A stretch of DNA of 64,000 bases from Parageobacillus caldoxylosilyticus NBRC 107762 (GCF_000632715.1 NZ_BAWO01000003.1:1-64000), one strand, 5' to 3'; positions 1-9,787 are shown, counted from the stretch's first letter. Numbers and translations: made by a program. Notes: generated by a model not told the origin, from the letters alone.

Positions 1-80
1 ACAGACTAAGAACAGACTGCAACCTTCTATCAATTTTTGAAAATCTTCAAAGTGTAGCAGTGTAATACTCTAATCAAAAT

Positions 81-135
81 CCCCCTTTCGGCAGGCTCGG
101 AGGGATATCATAGGTTACTGTCTGCCTGAAGGGGG
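81..135 (-). terminator. Probable terminator after the GH3 gene
   Basis: Two-part hairpin: a CCCCCTT/AAGGGGG outer stem and a GGCAG/CTGCC inner stem separated by a small internal loop. On the minus strand it is followed by ATTTTGATT. It lies about 40 bases past the GH3 stop codon. The T-run is short, so termination strength is uncertain. Confidence 0.5.
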
Positions 136-175
136 AACTTCGCCATTTTACGCTCATTCTTTCACTTTGAAACGA

Positions 176-2506
176 CTATTCAATTTTAAATGTTTTCGTC
201 AAATTGCCGACCATTACTTTATATGTTCCCGATTCTACAACAGGCCGTTCCGTTCCTATAATGTCACCTGGAATAATGGCAAGCTGTGATGCGGGCAGGT
301 TGAATGTGACTGTCTTTGTCTCTTCAGGGTTAAGGTGAATCCGTTTAAATCCGGCTAACTGTTTCACAGGCGTCAGGACAGAACGATATTCTTGATTGAC
401 ATAGAGTTGGACGATTTCATCCCCGGCAACCTTGCCAGTATTGGTAACATCCACGGATACTTTTGCTTCTCCTTTTTTGCTAATAATGTTTGTTACCTGC
501 AAATTTTTATACTCATAAGTCGTATAGCTTAATCCGTAACCGAACGGGAATAACGGCTCATACTTTGTTCCCGGCTTATGATTATAAAAAATCGGCACTT
601 GGCCAATGGATTTTGGCCATGTCGAAGCCAACTTCCCACTCGGGTTGTAATCGCCAAATAGAACATCGGCAACCGCCTTTCCTCCTTCTGTGCCAGGAAG
701 ATACGCCATTAGAACAGCTGGGGTAGATTCAACAAGATCCGTGATCATCAGCGGACGGCCCGCAACAAGAACGAGAATCACGTCTTTTCCGGTTTCGTTA
801 AGCGCTTGTATAAGCTGTCTTTGAGCGGCAGGAAGTTCGGCTGTTTCCGTGTTTCCTTCCCCCTCAGCGTAAGGTTTTTCGCCAACTACTGCAATGACGA
901 CATCCGATTGCAACGCTGCTTTTACAGCCTCATCAATCGCTGCTTTTACTTTGGACGGATCTTTTTCGTCTTTTTCATCCGGCACTCCCGGTACATACTT
1001 CACCGCTGTATTGTTAGACACCGCCCCTTTGATGCCTTCAAGGATCGTCACAGCAGGAGGGAGTTCATTAGGATTGGTGGCCCCTTGCCATCCGATCGTC
1101 CATCCGCCCATTTGATTTGCCACATTATCGGCACTTGGACCGGTGACCAGAATCGATTTCACATCTTTTTTGAGCGGCAGAACATTTCCTTCGTTCTTAA
1201 GCAATGTCATTGTCTCACGGGCTGCCTGAAGCGCCAGCTGACGGTCAGAATCATTGATTATTTCTGCCGCCTTTTTCGGGTCGACGTAAGGGTTTTCAAA
1301 AAGTCCCAACTCAAATTTAAGCGTTAAAATGCGGCTTACCGCTTGGTTAATGCGTTTTATTGATATTTTTCCTTCTTTGACAAGTTCGATCAAATTTTTC
1401 GTAAAGTTATCTGCATCATGCGGCACCATCGACATATCGACACCTGCATTGATGCTCATGCGAATGGCATCCTTATATGATGGAGCTACTTTATGGACCG
1501 TGTGCAACTTCATCATATCTTCCCAATCCGATACAACGACACCCTTAAACCCCATTTCCTTTCGCAACACATCCGTCAACAAATACTTAGAAGCGTGAAC
1601 AGGGATGCCGTTGATCGAGCCACTGTTTATCATAATGGTTTTGACACCGCTTTCAATTTGCGCTTGAAAAGATGGATAGAAAATCTCTCTTAAGGTGCGA
1701 AGGGAAAGGTCAGCTGGAGAACGATCCTGTCCGTTAAGCGGCTGGGAATAACCAACAAAATGTTTTCCCGTGGCTGCTACACTTTCTTGATCGGACAACT
1801 TCTTTCCTTGAAGTCCTTTGACCGCCGCCGCACTCAACTTTGAAGCGAGGTAAGGATCCTCACCAAATGTTTCATAAAAACGCCCCCAACGAATATCCCG
1901 ACCGATATCGGCAACAGGGGCAAAATTCCAATGAATGCCGGTCGCTCTTACAGACTTTGCAGTACTTGCGGAAAGTTTTTCGACCAATTCTGGATCCCAT
2001 GCGTTAGCGAGTCCAATATTGTGGGGGAAAATGGTTGCTCCGAGGACATTGTTATGACCGTGAACTGCATCAACACCGTAAATAATCGGGATATGCAAAC
2101 GCGAATGCTCCATCGCATATTTTTGAATGTCGTTTGTCAATTTAGCCCATTCTTCCGGATTGTTCGGTACTGGTGCCGCTCCGCCGCCGCTTAAGATCGA
2201 ACCGACATGGTTTTCTTCAAAAATCTTTTTCATCCATTCAGGGTTCAGCGGTCCCCGATCCCATTCATTTGTTCCCATGAGCCTTGTTACATCAATTTGC
2301 GTCATCTGCCCCACTTTTTCTTCTAACGTCATCCGCTGCAGCAAATCTTTCACTCTTTGCTCAATAGGCACCTCTGGATTCAAGTATAGAGGCTTATCAG
2401 ATTTTTTAGCGTACGCAGCCCCATCCTGCCTTACATACGGTAAAATCAAACTGACAAGCAACAGCGCAATGATAGGAAATCTAAAAAACTTCGTCCCCTC
2501 GTTCAT
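176..2506 (-). CDS. Secreted GH3 beta-glucosidase / beta-glucan exohydrolase
   Basis: Glycoside hydrolase family 3 enzyme of 776 aa that should release glucose from the non-reducing end of beta-glucans or oligosaccharides outside the cell. Residues 1-33 form a signal peptide (basic start, hydrophobic core, AYA-K cleavage region). The (beta/alpha)8 domain carries YGVDAVHGHN (about 143-152), KHF (about 248-250) and the nucleophile motif VVSDWED (Asp about 327). The alpha/beta sandwich holds GEKPYAEGEG, and a fibronectin-III-like domain ends the protein. YGVDAVHGHNNV and GEKPYAEGEG resemble plant ExoI and bacterial ExoP exohydrolases more than BglX; that subfamily placement is from memory. The ATG at 2506 is chosen because GGAGGA lies 8 bases upstream and the signal peptide follows at once. 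A longer in-frame reading to 2653 adds 49 residues unlike a signal peptide. The start overlaps the stop of a leader ORF. Confidence 0.93.
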   Translation of the reverse strand: MNEGTKFFRFPIIALLLVSLILPYVRQDGAAYAKKSDKPLYLNPEVPIEQRVKDLLQRMTLEEKVGQMTQIDVTRLMGTNEWDRGPLNPEWMKKIFEENHVGSILSGGGAAPVPNNPEEWAKLTNDIQKYAMEHSRLHIPIIYGVDAVHGHNNVLGATIFPHNIGLANAWDPELVEKLSASTAKSVRATGIHWNFAPVADIGRDIRWGRFYETFGEDPYLASKLSAAAVKGLQGKKLSDQESVAATGKHFVGYSQPLNGQDRSPADLSLRTLREIFYPSFQAQIESGVKTIMINSGSINGIPVHASKYLLTDVLRKEMGFKGVVVSDWEDMMKLHTVHKVAPSYKDAIRMSINAGVDMSMVPHDADNFTKNLIELVKEGKISIKRINQAVSRILTLKFELGLFENPYVDPKKAAEIINDSDRQLALQAARETMTLLKNEGNVLPLKKDVKSILVTGPSADNVANQMGGWTIGWQGATNPNELPPAVTILEGIKGAVSNNTAVKYVPGVPDEKDEKDPSKVKAAIDEAVKAALQSDVVIAVVGEKPYAEGEGNTETAELPAAQRQLIQALNETGKDVILVLVAGRPLMITDLVESTPAVLMAYLPGTEGGKAVADVLFGDYNPSGKLASTWPKSIGQVPIFYNHKPGTKYEPLFPFGYGLSYTTYEYKNLQVTNIISKKGEAKVSVDVTNTGKVAGDEIVQLYVNQEYRSVLTPVKQLAGFKRIHLNPEETKTVTFNLPASQLAIIPGDIIGTERPVVESGTYKVMVGNLTKTFKIE

Positions 2507-2568
2507 TTGCGGAATCCTCCTTCCCGATTTATTCCATAAAAAAGATGAGTTGTGTGCAAATTCCTCAT
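2503..2568 (-). CDS. 21-codon leader ORF overlapping the GH3 start
   Basis: A short reading frame (MRNLHTTHLFYG... ending FRK) begins at an ATG with a near-ideal ribosome binding site, GGAGGTGA. Its TGA overlaps the ATG of the GH3 gene in an ATGA junction. The GH3 ribosome binding site, GGAGGA, lies inside it. This arrangement usually means translational coupling. The peptide has no recognised family. Whether it is a regulatory leader or only a ribosome-delivery device cannot be told from sequence. Confidence 0.45.
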   Translation of the reverse strand: MRNLHTTHLFYGINREGGFRK

Positions 2569-3052
2569 ATTCACCTCCATCCCTTTTATTCAATGTTGTC
2601 ACAAAATAATTATAAATAAAAATATTTAGATAATTATAAATTAACTTCTTCACTTTTTTGTCATTTCCTTGAATATTTTGCGATTGTACTCACCAGTCAA
2701 CAATCACCCACTACAGTTGGTGCTTAGGCCATATTGGTTGATTCATCTTTTCGCTAGACGATGCTGGGAGGAAAAGCAATCTTTCTTCCGGTCCTTATCA
2801 ACAAAAGATATAAGCTGGAATGTGTGGCAAAAAGCATAAGCGATGCATAAACACACATAAAAAGATCATATACAGTGATCAAAAGAATCAACAAGGAGTG
2901 AATACTCGAGCGGCGACGGGTACAAAACCCAAAAGCATCTAGAGTGTAGTTGTCGAGAAGTTCATCGATGGAATGGATGCAACGGGTATAGCTAGAAGAG
3001 GAAGCTGAGGATCTAACCATAATGCAAAACATAAAAGGGATTCGCAATCTTT
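2569..3052. other. Intergenic stretch without a recognisable gene
   Basis: The part next to the GH3 gene is very AT-rich and repeats TTTATAATTAT twice, so the GH3 promoter may lie there, but no clear -35/-10 pair was found. From about 2750 to 3050 a 100-codon frame is open on the minus strand. It has low-complexity, Ser/Leu-rich content and no family resemblance, so it is not called a gene. Confidence 0.5.
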
Positions 3053-3478
3053 TCACACCGAAGAATCTATCTTTCGTAAATACATTCGCACAACGAATAA
3101 CGCAATTCCCGCTCCAAACGCGTCAATCACCACATCCGACAAAAGCGGAGTCCGCCCCGGCTGAAACGACTGATGCCATTCATCGAAACACGCGCAAACA
3201 ACAGCAAGCACCCACGCGCCAACCATCGCGAACCGCCGCGGATATAACGCTCTCCACACAAGCGCCGCAAGCAGGCCGAATACCGAAAGATGTGCCAATT
3301 AACGCACGATTTAATTCCATGACAAAAACCCATCATTGATATGATCGATATGTCCTAATTGCAGTTTTTGTACGATTTTACTAATCCAACTTGCCGTATT
3401 CGCACCAGTAAACATGGCGGATTCGGTAAAATAATAAATCATCCCGCACCATGCGAACACAAGAATCCAAGGAATCAT
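3053..3478 (-). pseudogene. VanZ-like membrane protein, broken by two stop codons
   Basis: Reading from the ATG at 3478 gives MIPWILVFAWCGMIYYFTES, then a loop ending SWN, then TAA, IVR, a second TAA, and LAHLSVFGLLAAL onward. All of this is in one frame. The later part includes DEWHQSFQPGRTP and SDVVIDAFGAG, typical of VanZ-family proteins. The two in-frame TAA codons (3311-3313 and 3299-3301) fall within 15 bases, where intact homologues keep a continuous helix start. The downstream piece alone can start at a TTG but has no ribosome binding site. Either the gene is dead or only fragments are made. VanZ-like proteins are small membrane proteins of mostly unknown function, a few linked to teicoplanin resistance. 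Confidence 0.8.
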
Positions 3479-3652
3479 CTTATTTTTCCTTTCATCGCCT
3501 AATCTGTTTTAACGAATCATTCTTTTTTAAACTGATCGTTTTTCCATCCACTCCAGCTTTTCCATTGAATGAACATCTTGCAGAATGTAGCGAATGGTCT
3601 TTTTCACGGACTTTGGCAGCTGTTGAAATGATGACAGACATACCTCCCAATA

Positions 3653-3814
3653 CTACTTATCATACCCTTTAAAAACTTGTTTTAACTGATGAGCAAGCTC
3701 CCGAACCATGTCTTTCGCGGTCATATTGGCGGACAATTCCCCGCGTTGATACGCTTCAATTAATATATGTTTGAAACGCTCGGTTTCTGGTCGCAGAGTC
3801 TTTTTCTTCGTCAC
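3653..3814 (-). CDS. Small hypothetical protein (53 aa)
   Basis: Basic, helical small protein starting MTKKKTLRPETERF and ending KQVFKGYDK. I do not recognise the family. The GTG start at 3814 is chosen for its strong GGAGGTG site 6 bases upstream. The longer open frame to 3865 would run through the terminator behind galE. After the TAG stop at 3653 the same frame stays open for about 41 more codons and also looks protein-like (SSFQQLPKSVKKTIRYIL), so this may be the front half of a nonsense-mutated gene of about 95 codons. It lies just beyond the galE terminator and needs read-through or an unseen promoter. Confidence 0.5.
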   Translation of the reverse strand: MTKKKTLRPETERFKHILIEAYQRGELSANMTAKDMVRELAHQLKQVFKGYDK

Positions 3815-3846
3815 AACAGTCACCTCCAAATAGAAAAAATAAATAC

Positions 3847-3878
3847 AGCCTCCCGCTGAAATCATTCAGAGGGAGGCT
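3847..3878 (-). terminator. Terminator of the pgcA-galE unit
   Basis: AGCCTCCC ... GGGAGGCT stem extended by CTGAA/TTCAG, followed on the minus strand by GTATTTATTTTTT. It lies directly after the galE stop codon. Confidence 0.8.
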
Positions 3879-3883
3879 TTCTA

Positions 3884-4855
3884 TTATTCTACATTTCGGC
3901 TATGCCACTTCCATGCACTTTCGATGATTTGTTCTAATGAATATTCCGCTTTCCATCCCAACTCTTCATAAATTTTTTGCGAGGATGCGACAAGGCGCGC
4001 TGGGTCGCCCGGACGGCGGTCGGTGTATTCAATAACGGCTTTGCGCCCGGTTACTTTTTCACATGTTTCAATCACTTCTTTCACGGAATAGCCTAAGCCG
4101 TTGCCAAGGTTGTAAATGGCGGTTTTCTTTTTACCCGCCAACAATGTTTCCAACGCTAAAATATGCGCCTTCGCTAAGTCGGTGACATGGATATAGTCGC
4201 GAATGCATGTCCCGTCTGGTGTATCATAGTCCGTACCGAAGACGGAAATTTTGTCGTGCTGGCCTAACAAATGCTGCAAGACAAGCGGAATCAAATGCGT
4301 TTCCGGGTTATGGTCTTCGCCAATTTCCCCCGACTCGTGCGCCCCAGCCGCGTTAAAGTAGCGAAGGACGACATAGTTAAGACCATACGCAGAAGCAAAA
4401 TCCGCTAAAATTTGTTCGATCATCAACTTTGAACGTCCATACGGATTAATTGGATTTGTTGGGCAATCTTCCGTAATTAATTCAACATTCGGAATCCCAT
4501 ACGTCGCCGCGGTTGACGAGAAGATAAAGTTTTTCACATTATACTTTAGCATTGTCTCTAGTAACGTTAAGGTAGCGGCAACATTGTTTTGATAATACTT
4601 CAGCGGATTCACCACCGATTCGCCGACTAAGCTGTTCGCCGCAAAATGCATGACGGCTTGAATCGGGTATTTTTCAAAAATCGGTTCAAGATCCGCTTTG
4701 TTCCCTAAATCCCCTTGCACAAACACCGCGCGGTCATCCACTAAATAGCGATGACCAGTCGATAAGTTATCAAGCACGATCACTTGCTCTTTTCCCACTA
4801 ACTCTTTCACTAAATGACTGCCGATATAACCAGCTCCGCCGACAACAAGAATCAT
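3884..4855 (-). CDS. galE: UDP-glucose 4-epimerase GalE
   Basis: Interconverts UDP-glucose and UDP-galactose (323 aa, cytosolic, NAD-dependent short-chain dehydrogenase fold). The glycine-rich NAD motif GGAGYIGS is at residues 6-13, SSTAATYG carries the catalytic Ser/Thr, and YGRSK carries the Tyr-Lys pair. Length is normal for the family. The ATG at 4855 follows GGGGGAT by 6 bases; a start at 4876 would overlap the upstream gene and lacks a site. It begins 13 bases after pgcA, so the two are co-transcribed. Together they feed UDP-galactose into the neighbouring polysaccharide locus. Confidence 0.95.
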   Translation of the reverse strand: MILVVGGAGYIGSHLVKELVGKEQVIVLDNLSTGHRYLVDDRAVFVQGDLGNKADLEPIFEKYPIQAVMHFAANSLVGESVVNPLKYYQNNVAATLTLLETMLKYNVKNFIFSSTAATYGIPNVELITEDCPTNPINPYGRSKLMIEQILADFASAYGLNYVVLRYFNAAGAHESGEIGEDHNPETHLIPLVLQHLLGQHDKISVFGTDYDTPDGTCIRDYIHVTDLAKAHILALETLLAGKKKTAIYNLGNGLGYSVKEVIETCEKVTGRKAVIEYTDRRPGDPARLVASSQKIYEELGWKAEYSLEQIIESAWKWHSRNVE

Positions 4856-4868
4856 ATACAATCCCCCA

Positions 4869-6611
4869 TTATACATTAACTATTTGATGGACTATAGTCA
4901 TTACGGCGTTTTCTAATGCAGCAACGAGTTCTTCGCTCTCTTGCAATGATGTTCCTCTTACGCCAAAATAAAACTTCGCTTTCGGCTCCGTGCCTGATGG
5001 ACGCAAGCAGAACCATGAGCCATTCGCAAGATGATATTTCAAAACATTCGAGCGCGGCAAGTCAATCGTCTGTTCTTCCCCTGTCGTGACAATGGTGCGC
5101 TTGCTTATCAAATAGTCTTCGATCGCGACAACGCTAACGCCAGCGATTTCTTTCGGCGGTTCTTTGCGGAATGTCGCTAAAATGTTCGCGATTTGCTCGG
5201 CGCCGTCTTTTCCTTTTAACGTTAACGAGCGTAATGATTCTTTATAATAGCCGTATTTCGCAAAAATCTCTAATAAACCTTCATACAATGTCTTTCCCTG
5301 CGCTTTATAATAAGCCGCTACTTCTGCGGCAAAAATCGCCGATTGCACCGCATCTTTGTCGCGGACAAAGTCACCGATTAAATAGCCATAGCTTTCTTCA
5401 TACCCGAATTGGAACGTGTATTCTTTCGTTTGTTCAAACTCGTTAATCTTCTCACCAATAAATTTAAACCCGGTTAACGTATCGATCGTTGGCAATCCAT
5501 AATGCTCGGCAATCGCGCGGCCAATTTCGGACGTCACGATCGTTTTCACAACGACACCGTTTTTCGGCAAGATTCCTTTTGCCTGCTTTTGCGATAATAA
5601 ATATTCCAGCATCAACGCACCCATTTGGTTACCTGTTAACACGACATATTCACCATCTAAATTTTTCACCGCGACACCGAGCCGGTCCGCATCCGGATCT
5701 GTCGCCATTAAAATGTCGGCATCGATTTTTTCACCGTATTGAATCGCTAATTCAAACGCGGCATGCTCTTCCGGATTTGGTGAGGCAACAGTGGAAAAGT
5801 TCGGGTCTGGAAGTTCTTGTTCTTTTACAACCGTCACGTTTTCAAAGCCAAATGCTTTTAAACCAGCGCGGACTAACTTATTGGCTGTGCCATGCAAAGG
5901 AGAAAAAACAATTTTTAAATCTTTCGCCACTTTCGCAACAAGTTCCGGATTTAATTGAATTGTTTTTAATTGCTGAAGGTAGGCTTCATCGATTTCTTCA
6001 CCGATATAGGTAAGCAAGCCGTTTTCCAGAAGTTCTTGCTCGCTTGCTACTGCAACCGTCAATTCATTTTCGACGGCATTGACGTATTGAATAATCGTAT
6101 CCGCCACCGCTGGCGGAATTTGTCCGCCGTCTTGGCCATACACTTTAAACCCGTTATACTCCGGCGGATTATGACTTGCGGTAATGACCACACCGGCAAA
6201 CGCTCCAAGATAACGAACCGCAAACGACAGCTCTGGCGTTGGACGAAGTTCTTTAAATAAGTAAGCTTTAATCCCATGCTTCCCAACCGTCTTAGCCACT
6301 TCTAACGCAAACTCAGGCGACTTATGGCGGGAATCATAGGCAATCACAACACCGCGTTCTTTCGCTTCTTCGCCTTGTTCAACGATATAACGGGCTAATC
6401 CTTCCGATGCTTTGCGAATGGTATAAATATTCATTCGATTCGTCCCTGGACCAATTTCCCCGCGCATACCGCCTGTGCCGAATTCTAAATGTTCGTAAAA
6501 GCTATCTTCAAGAGCTTTTTCATTATGCTTCATAGAAATTAATTGTTGTTTCAATTCTGCATCTAACTCTGAATATGAAAGCCATTTTTCTACTGTTGCT
6601 TTATATGTCAT
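4869..6611 (-). CDS. pgcA: Alpha-phosphoglucomutase
   Basis: 580 aa enzyme of the alpha-D-phosphohexomutase family converting glucose-6-phosphate to glucose-1-phosphate, the precursor of UDP-glucose. The phosphoserine loop is in [16 protein letters not shown] (about 150-165), the metal-binding loop in [10 protein letters not shown] (about 303-312), the sugar-binding loop in GYEESYGY, and the phosphate-binding loop in RPSGTEPK near the C-terminus. ATG at 6611 with AGGGGAG upstream. It forms a unit with galE and links central metabolism to GalU and GalE. Length and motifs match Bacillus PgcA. Confidence 0.95.
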   Translation of the reverse strand: MTYKATVEKWLSYSELDAELKQQLISMKHNEKALEDSFYEHLEFGTGGMRGEIGPGTNRMNIYTIRKASEGLARYIVEQGEEAKERGVVIAYDSRHKSPEFALEVAKTVGKHGIKAYLFKELRPTPELSFAVRYLGAFAGVVITASHNPPEYNGFKVYGQDGGQIPPAVADTIIQYVNAVENELTVAVASEQELLENGLLTYIGEEIDEAYLQQLKTIQLNPELVAKVAKDLKIVFSPLHGTANKLVRAGLKAFGFENVTVVKEQELPDPNFSTVASPNPEEHAAFELAIQYGEKIDADILMATDPDADRLGVAVKNLDGEYVVLTGNQMGALMLEYLLSQKQAKGILPKNGVVVKTIVTSEIGRAIAEHYGLPTIDTLTGFKFIGEKINEFEQTKEYTFQFGYEESYGYLIGDFVRDKDAVQSAIFAAEVAAYYKAQGKTLYEGLLEIFAKYGYYKESLRSLTLKGKDGAEQIANILATFRKEPPKEIAGVSVVAIEDYLISKRTIVTTGEEQTIDLPRSNVLKYHLANGSWFCLRPSGTEPKAKFYFGVRGTSLQESEELVAALENAVMTIVHQIVNV

Positions 6612-6772
6612 CTTTCTGTCTCCCCTTTGTTGTTTACGGATGTGCTGAAATGACCAACACTCCCCCGTTTGCTCGAAAGGAATGTCATATCTGCACAGGC
6701 CCTACAATTTCGTTCCATCCCCAGATGCATTTCTGGAAAATAGAGCGAAAGAAGGTGGGTTGTTTCATTATG

Positions 6773-7075
6773 TTAAACTCTTTTATTTTTTAACACTTGC
6801 AACATTTGTTTTGATACCATATCCGCTTGATTAGAAAGAAAGGTGTCATGAGATGGATATTGACTTCGCATTTTCTTCATAAATACTTCGTCAATGACAA
6901 AGTGGTGTAATTCGTTCCATGTCATTGTCTTGCATAAATGATTTTCTTTTAAATACGAAATCGTATGTTGATCTTCTTTCATCATTTGTCGACCTAAAAT
7001 CAATAATGGCTTACGAGCACATACTGCTTCGCTCACGATTCCCCAACCTCGGGCGGTGACAGGCACCAAACCCAA
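6773..7075 (-). pseudogene. Glycosyltransferase C-terminal remnant
   Basis: About 95 residues, with ARGWGIVSEAVCARKPLLIL near the front, match the C-terminal nucleotide-sugar-binding part of a MurG-like or family 1-like glycosyltransferase. The N-terminal domain is absent. The frame starts abruptly at a terminator hairpin, with only a TTG and no ribosome binding site. The sequence is probably what is left of a polysaccharide gene after a deletion; the exact family is uncertain. Confidence 0.6.
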
Positions 7076-7077
7076 AT

Positions 7078-7111
7078 AAGCCTCCCGCTGAACAACTTCA
7101 ACAGGAGGCTT
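7078..7111 (-). terminator. Terminator behind the aminotransferase remnant
   Basis: AAGCCTCC ... GGAGGCTT stem with an inner TGAA/TTCA pairing. It begins 14 bases past the remnant's last stop and is followed on the minus strand by ATTTG. The loop-side text GCCTCCCGCTGAA is shared with the galE terminator. Confidence 0.65.
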
Positions 7112-7124
7112 GCAAACGGTTATT

Positions 7125-7697
7125 TTATCGTCTTATCACTTTGATAAAGACGTCAATGACGTGATTTTGTTCCTCAACGGTCATGCTAGAGCCAGATGGC
7201 AAACAGTTCATCAAAAACGCTCCAACTTTCCTGATGCGGGTAATACGTTACCCCGTTAAACACCAGCTGCAGATGAAGCGGCTTCCACACAGGACATGCT
7301 TCAATATTTTCCTCCGCAAGCGCGTTGATAATATCCATCGGCGTCACGCCAAGCATTTGCTGATAGATCGTCAACGTCGTCAGCCAGCTGTTGGACATCG
7401 TGCCTTCCCATTCAGGCATAAACTGAACTCCTTCGATATCCCCTAACGCTTGCACGTAGCGGTTAAAAACCGCCCGTCTCGCTTTCACCCGCTCGTCCAA
7501 TACTTCCAACTACACCCGACCGATTCCCGCAACGATATTGCTCATGCGGTAGTTATATCCTAATTTGGCTATGTTGATAATGCGGAGCCGGATCGCGCGC
7601 CTGAGTCGCTAGAAAACGAGCTTTTTGCAACGCTTCGACATCATCGGAAACTAACATTCCGCCGTCAAAAGTGGTAATGAACCTGTAGGCTTTAAAA
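7125..7697 (-). pseudogene. Remnant of a PglE-like DegT aminotransferase
   Basis: Reading right to left, pieces in different frames line up as the second half of a sugar aminotransferase. FITTFDGGMLVSDDVEAL and ATQARDPAPHYQHS come first. After a frameshift come LGYNYRMSNIVAGIGR, a TAG, and LEVLDERVKARRAVFNRY. After another shift come CLPSGSSMTVEEQNHVID and a stop at 7125. The N-terminal half with its substrate loop is missing. At least two frameshifts and one stop make it non-functional. It abuts the stop codon of an intact DegT gene, so it looks like the loser of a gene replacement. Intact relatives make UDP-4-amino sugars on the bacillosamine route. Confidence 0.85.
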
Positions 7698-8861
7698 CTA
7701 AATAATAGAACTACTGATAATATCATATACCGCCTTAATTACCCGTTCTTGATCTTCTTCCGTCATCTTTGTATAAAGAGGTAAACTAACAGCATGTTTA
7801 TAGTTGGCTAAGGCATTTGGATAATCTTCTGGTTGCAGTTGGTAAGTATCTCTCCAATACGGCTGAATATGAAGAGGAATAAAATGGACACTACACCCAA
7901 TTCCTTTTTGAAACATTTGTTCAATAAAGGATTCACGACTAATCCGAACATCATCAGTTAACCGAATTACGTAAAGGTGCCATGCATGTAGATCATTCTC
8001 TTTCGCTTTAGGAGGCAAAATAATTGGCAAATCTTTAAATGCTTCATTATAATTTTCAGCCATTTCTTGACGTTTTTTTTGAAACTTGTATACTTTTCTT
8101 AATTGATGTATTCCAAGTGAAGAAGCTAAATCAGTTAAATTATACTTAAATCCTGGAGCAATAACTTCATAATACCAAGATGGCTTGTTAGATGTATATC
8201 GGTCAAATGCGTCCCGACTTATACCATGCAACCGCATAACCCGACACCGCTTCGCAATCTCTGGATTCCGGGTAACAATCATACCACCTTCTCCAGTTGC
8301 TAATGTTTTAGTGGCATAAAAACTATAAACTGTTACATCACTTTCCAAGGTCCCGATTAATCGACCTTTATAAGTAGTCGGAAGGGCATGTGCCGCATCC
8401 TCCACAACTTTTAATCCGTAAGATCGAGCAATAGTAAGTATTTCATCCATTTCACACGAAAGACCCGCAAAGTGAACAGGAATAATTGCTTTTGTTTTTG
8501 AGGTAATTTTTTCTTCAATTTTGTTCGGATCAATATTAAAGGTATCGGGATTAATATCAACAAATACAGGATGAGCACCTAAATAGCGAATTACTTCCGC
8601 GGTTGCGGTAAATGTATACGGCGTTGTAATGACTTCATCGCCTGGTCCAACACCAATTGCCTCCAACGCTAAATGAAGACCTGCAGTGGCAGAACTAACT
8701 GCAATTGCTTCAACATTTCCTCCTAAAAAATTTACAAAATCTTGCTCAAACTGTTTTGTTTTTGGGCCTGTCGTTAACCATCCAGAATGCAAGGAATCAA
8801 TAACTTCATTAATTTCTTCTTCCCCAATATCAGGTAAAGCAAAAGGTAAAAAATTCACCAT
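7698..8861 (-). CDS. DegT/DnrJ/EryC1 sugar aminotransferase
   Basis: PLP-dependent aminotransferase (387 aa) that adds an amino group to a nucleotide-linked keto-sugar. The Schiff-base lysine is in [15 protein letters not shown] (about residues 184-198); VEDAAHAL holds the PLP-contacting Asp, and [11 protein letters not shown] is the cofactor phosphate-binding helix. ATG at 8861 follows AGGAGGAAATACAAGTT; a GTG three bases downstream is an alternative. Its likely substrate is a UDP-4-keto-6-deoxy-hexose made by the CapD/EpsC-type dehydratase encoded at 27.7-29.5 kb. The pairing is inferred from pathway logic. Confidence 0.9.
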   Translation of the reverse strand: MVNFLPFALPDIGEEEINEVIDSLHSGWLTTGPKTKQFEQDFVNFLGGNVEAIAVSSATAGLHLALEAIGVGPGDEVITTPYTFTATAEVIRYLGAHPVFVDINPDTFNIDPNKIEEKITSKTKAIIPVHFAGLSCEMDEILTIARSYGLKVVEDAAHALPTTYKGRLIGTLESDVTVYSFYATKTLATGEGGMIVTRNPEIAKRCRVMRLHGISRDAFDRYTSNKPSWYYEVIAPGFKYNLTDLASSLGIHQLRKVYKFQKKRQEMAENYNEAFKDLPIILPPKAKENDLHAWHLYVIRLTDDVRISRESFIEQMFQKGIGCSVHFIPLHIQPYWRDTYQLQPEDYPNALANYKHAVSLPLYTKMTEEDQERVIKAVYDIISSSII

Positions 8862-8880
8862 AACTTGTATTTCCTCCTAA

Positions 8881-9787
8881 AAGTTTTATAAAATCCAACC
8901 GGTTTATAATTGAGTGTGTTGCAAAATGCATGATGAATGGATACATACACAAAAAAACATCTATCAGAACATCATGGACAGTAAGCAAAAAAAACAAATT
9001 GGACATGATTATAACCCCTAATTTTCACCATTAAACCTAGACAGCCTTACGAAACTTCCATACTCTTCTATACTCTTGGAATCTTTGTATTAAAATATTT
9101 TTAAAGACTTATTTTATGATCAATTCCTATCAGAAATTAACATCATACTGTAACGTTTTTGCTATTTTCAATGACCCCTCATTTTTCTATGTTTCCCCAC
9201 AACAGAAAATGGTGCCGAAAATAAGGGTTTCCGATTTTCCATACACAACTGTTAAAAAATTTAGGAAACGATATCCCTGATTCATACTGGTCTACAACAC
9301 TGCTGTCCGAAGCAGTCTTGACGGTTCACAGCCGAAGTAGACTGTTTATCTGATTCTAAAAGATTAACATCCATATCTTGTGCCATTACTGAAGGTCGAA
9401 GGAATTGAATTAATATCATGTTTCGGCAACACCAAATCAGAATGATACAACAGTAACATCAGAGCTGATTGCTTCTTCTACAAAAACGGTAAATGAATTA
9501 GCACTTAGCGATGCTACATATGGAAGAGAAAATGTTCATCAAGTAGCAGACAGGTAAGGAATCTATTTATTTCCCGAATTAATCGAAACATAGCAAAGAT
9601 CGAAAAGATGACTATGACTGGATTCACCTATCCTTTTAAAAACAATATGACAAAGAGCTATTAGGACTTCACTGCGAAATCAACCGAGTATCCAATGAAT
9701 GAAAATTGACGGATCAGAAGAGATGCAATGGTATGGGTTTCATCAATATTTACTACATGTATAATGCTGTATCCTTAATTAAAGTTT
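8881..9787. other. Decayed intergenic region, possible IS scraps
   Basis: About 900 bases with no intact gene. Positions 8904-8926 resemble, in inverse orientation, the TTTTGCAACA terminus found at 16.1 and 21.5 kb. On the plus strand near 9440-9590 a stop-ridden frame reads NDTTVTSELIASSTKTV, SDATYGRENVHQVADR and GIYLFPELIET, which looks like a degraded protein-coding sequence, possibly a transposase. Its family could not be named. No promoter for the glycosyltransferase side was recognised. Confidence 0.45.

Noticed and set aside
2754-3056. 100-codon open frame on the minus strand
   Set aside because: Ser/Leu-rich low-quality translation, no ribosome binding site, no family features; overlaps the end of the VanZ pseudogene.
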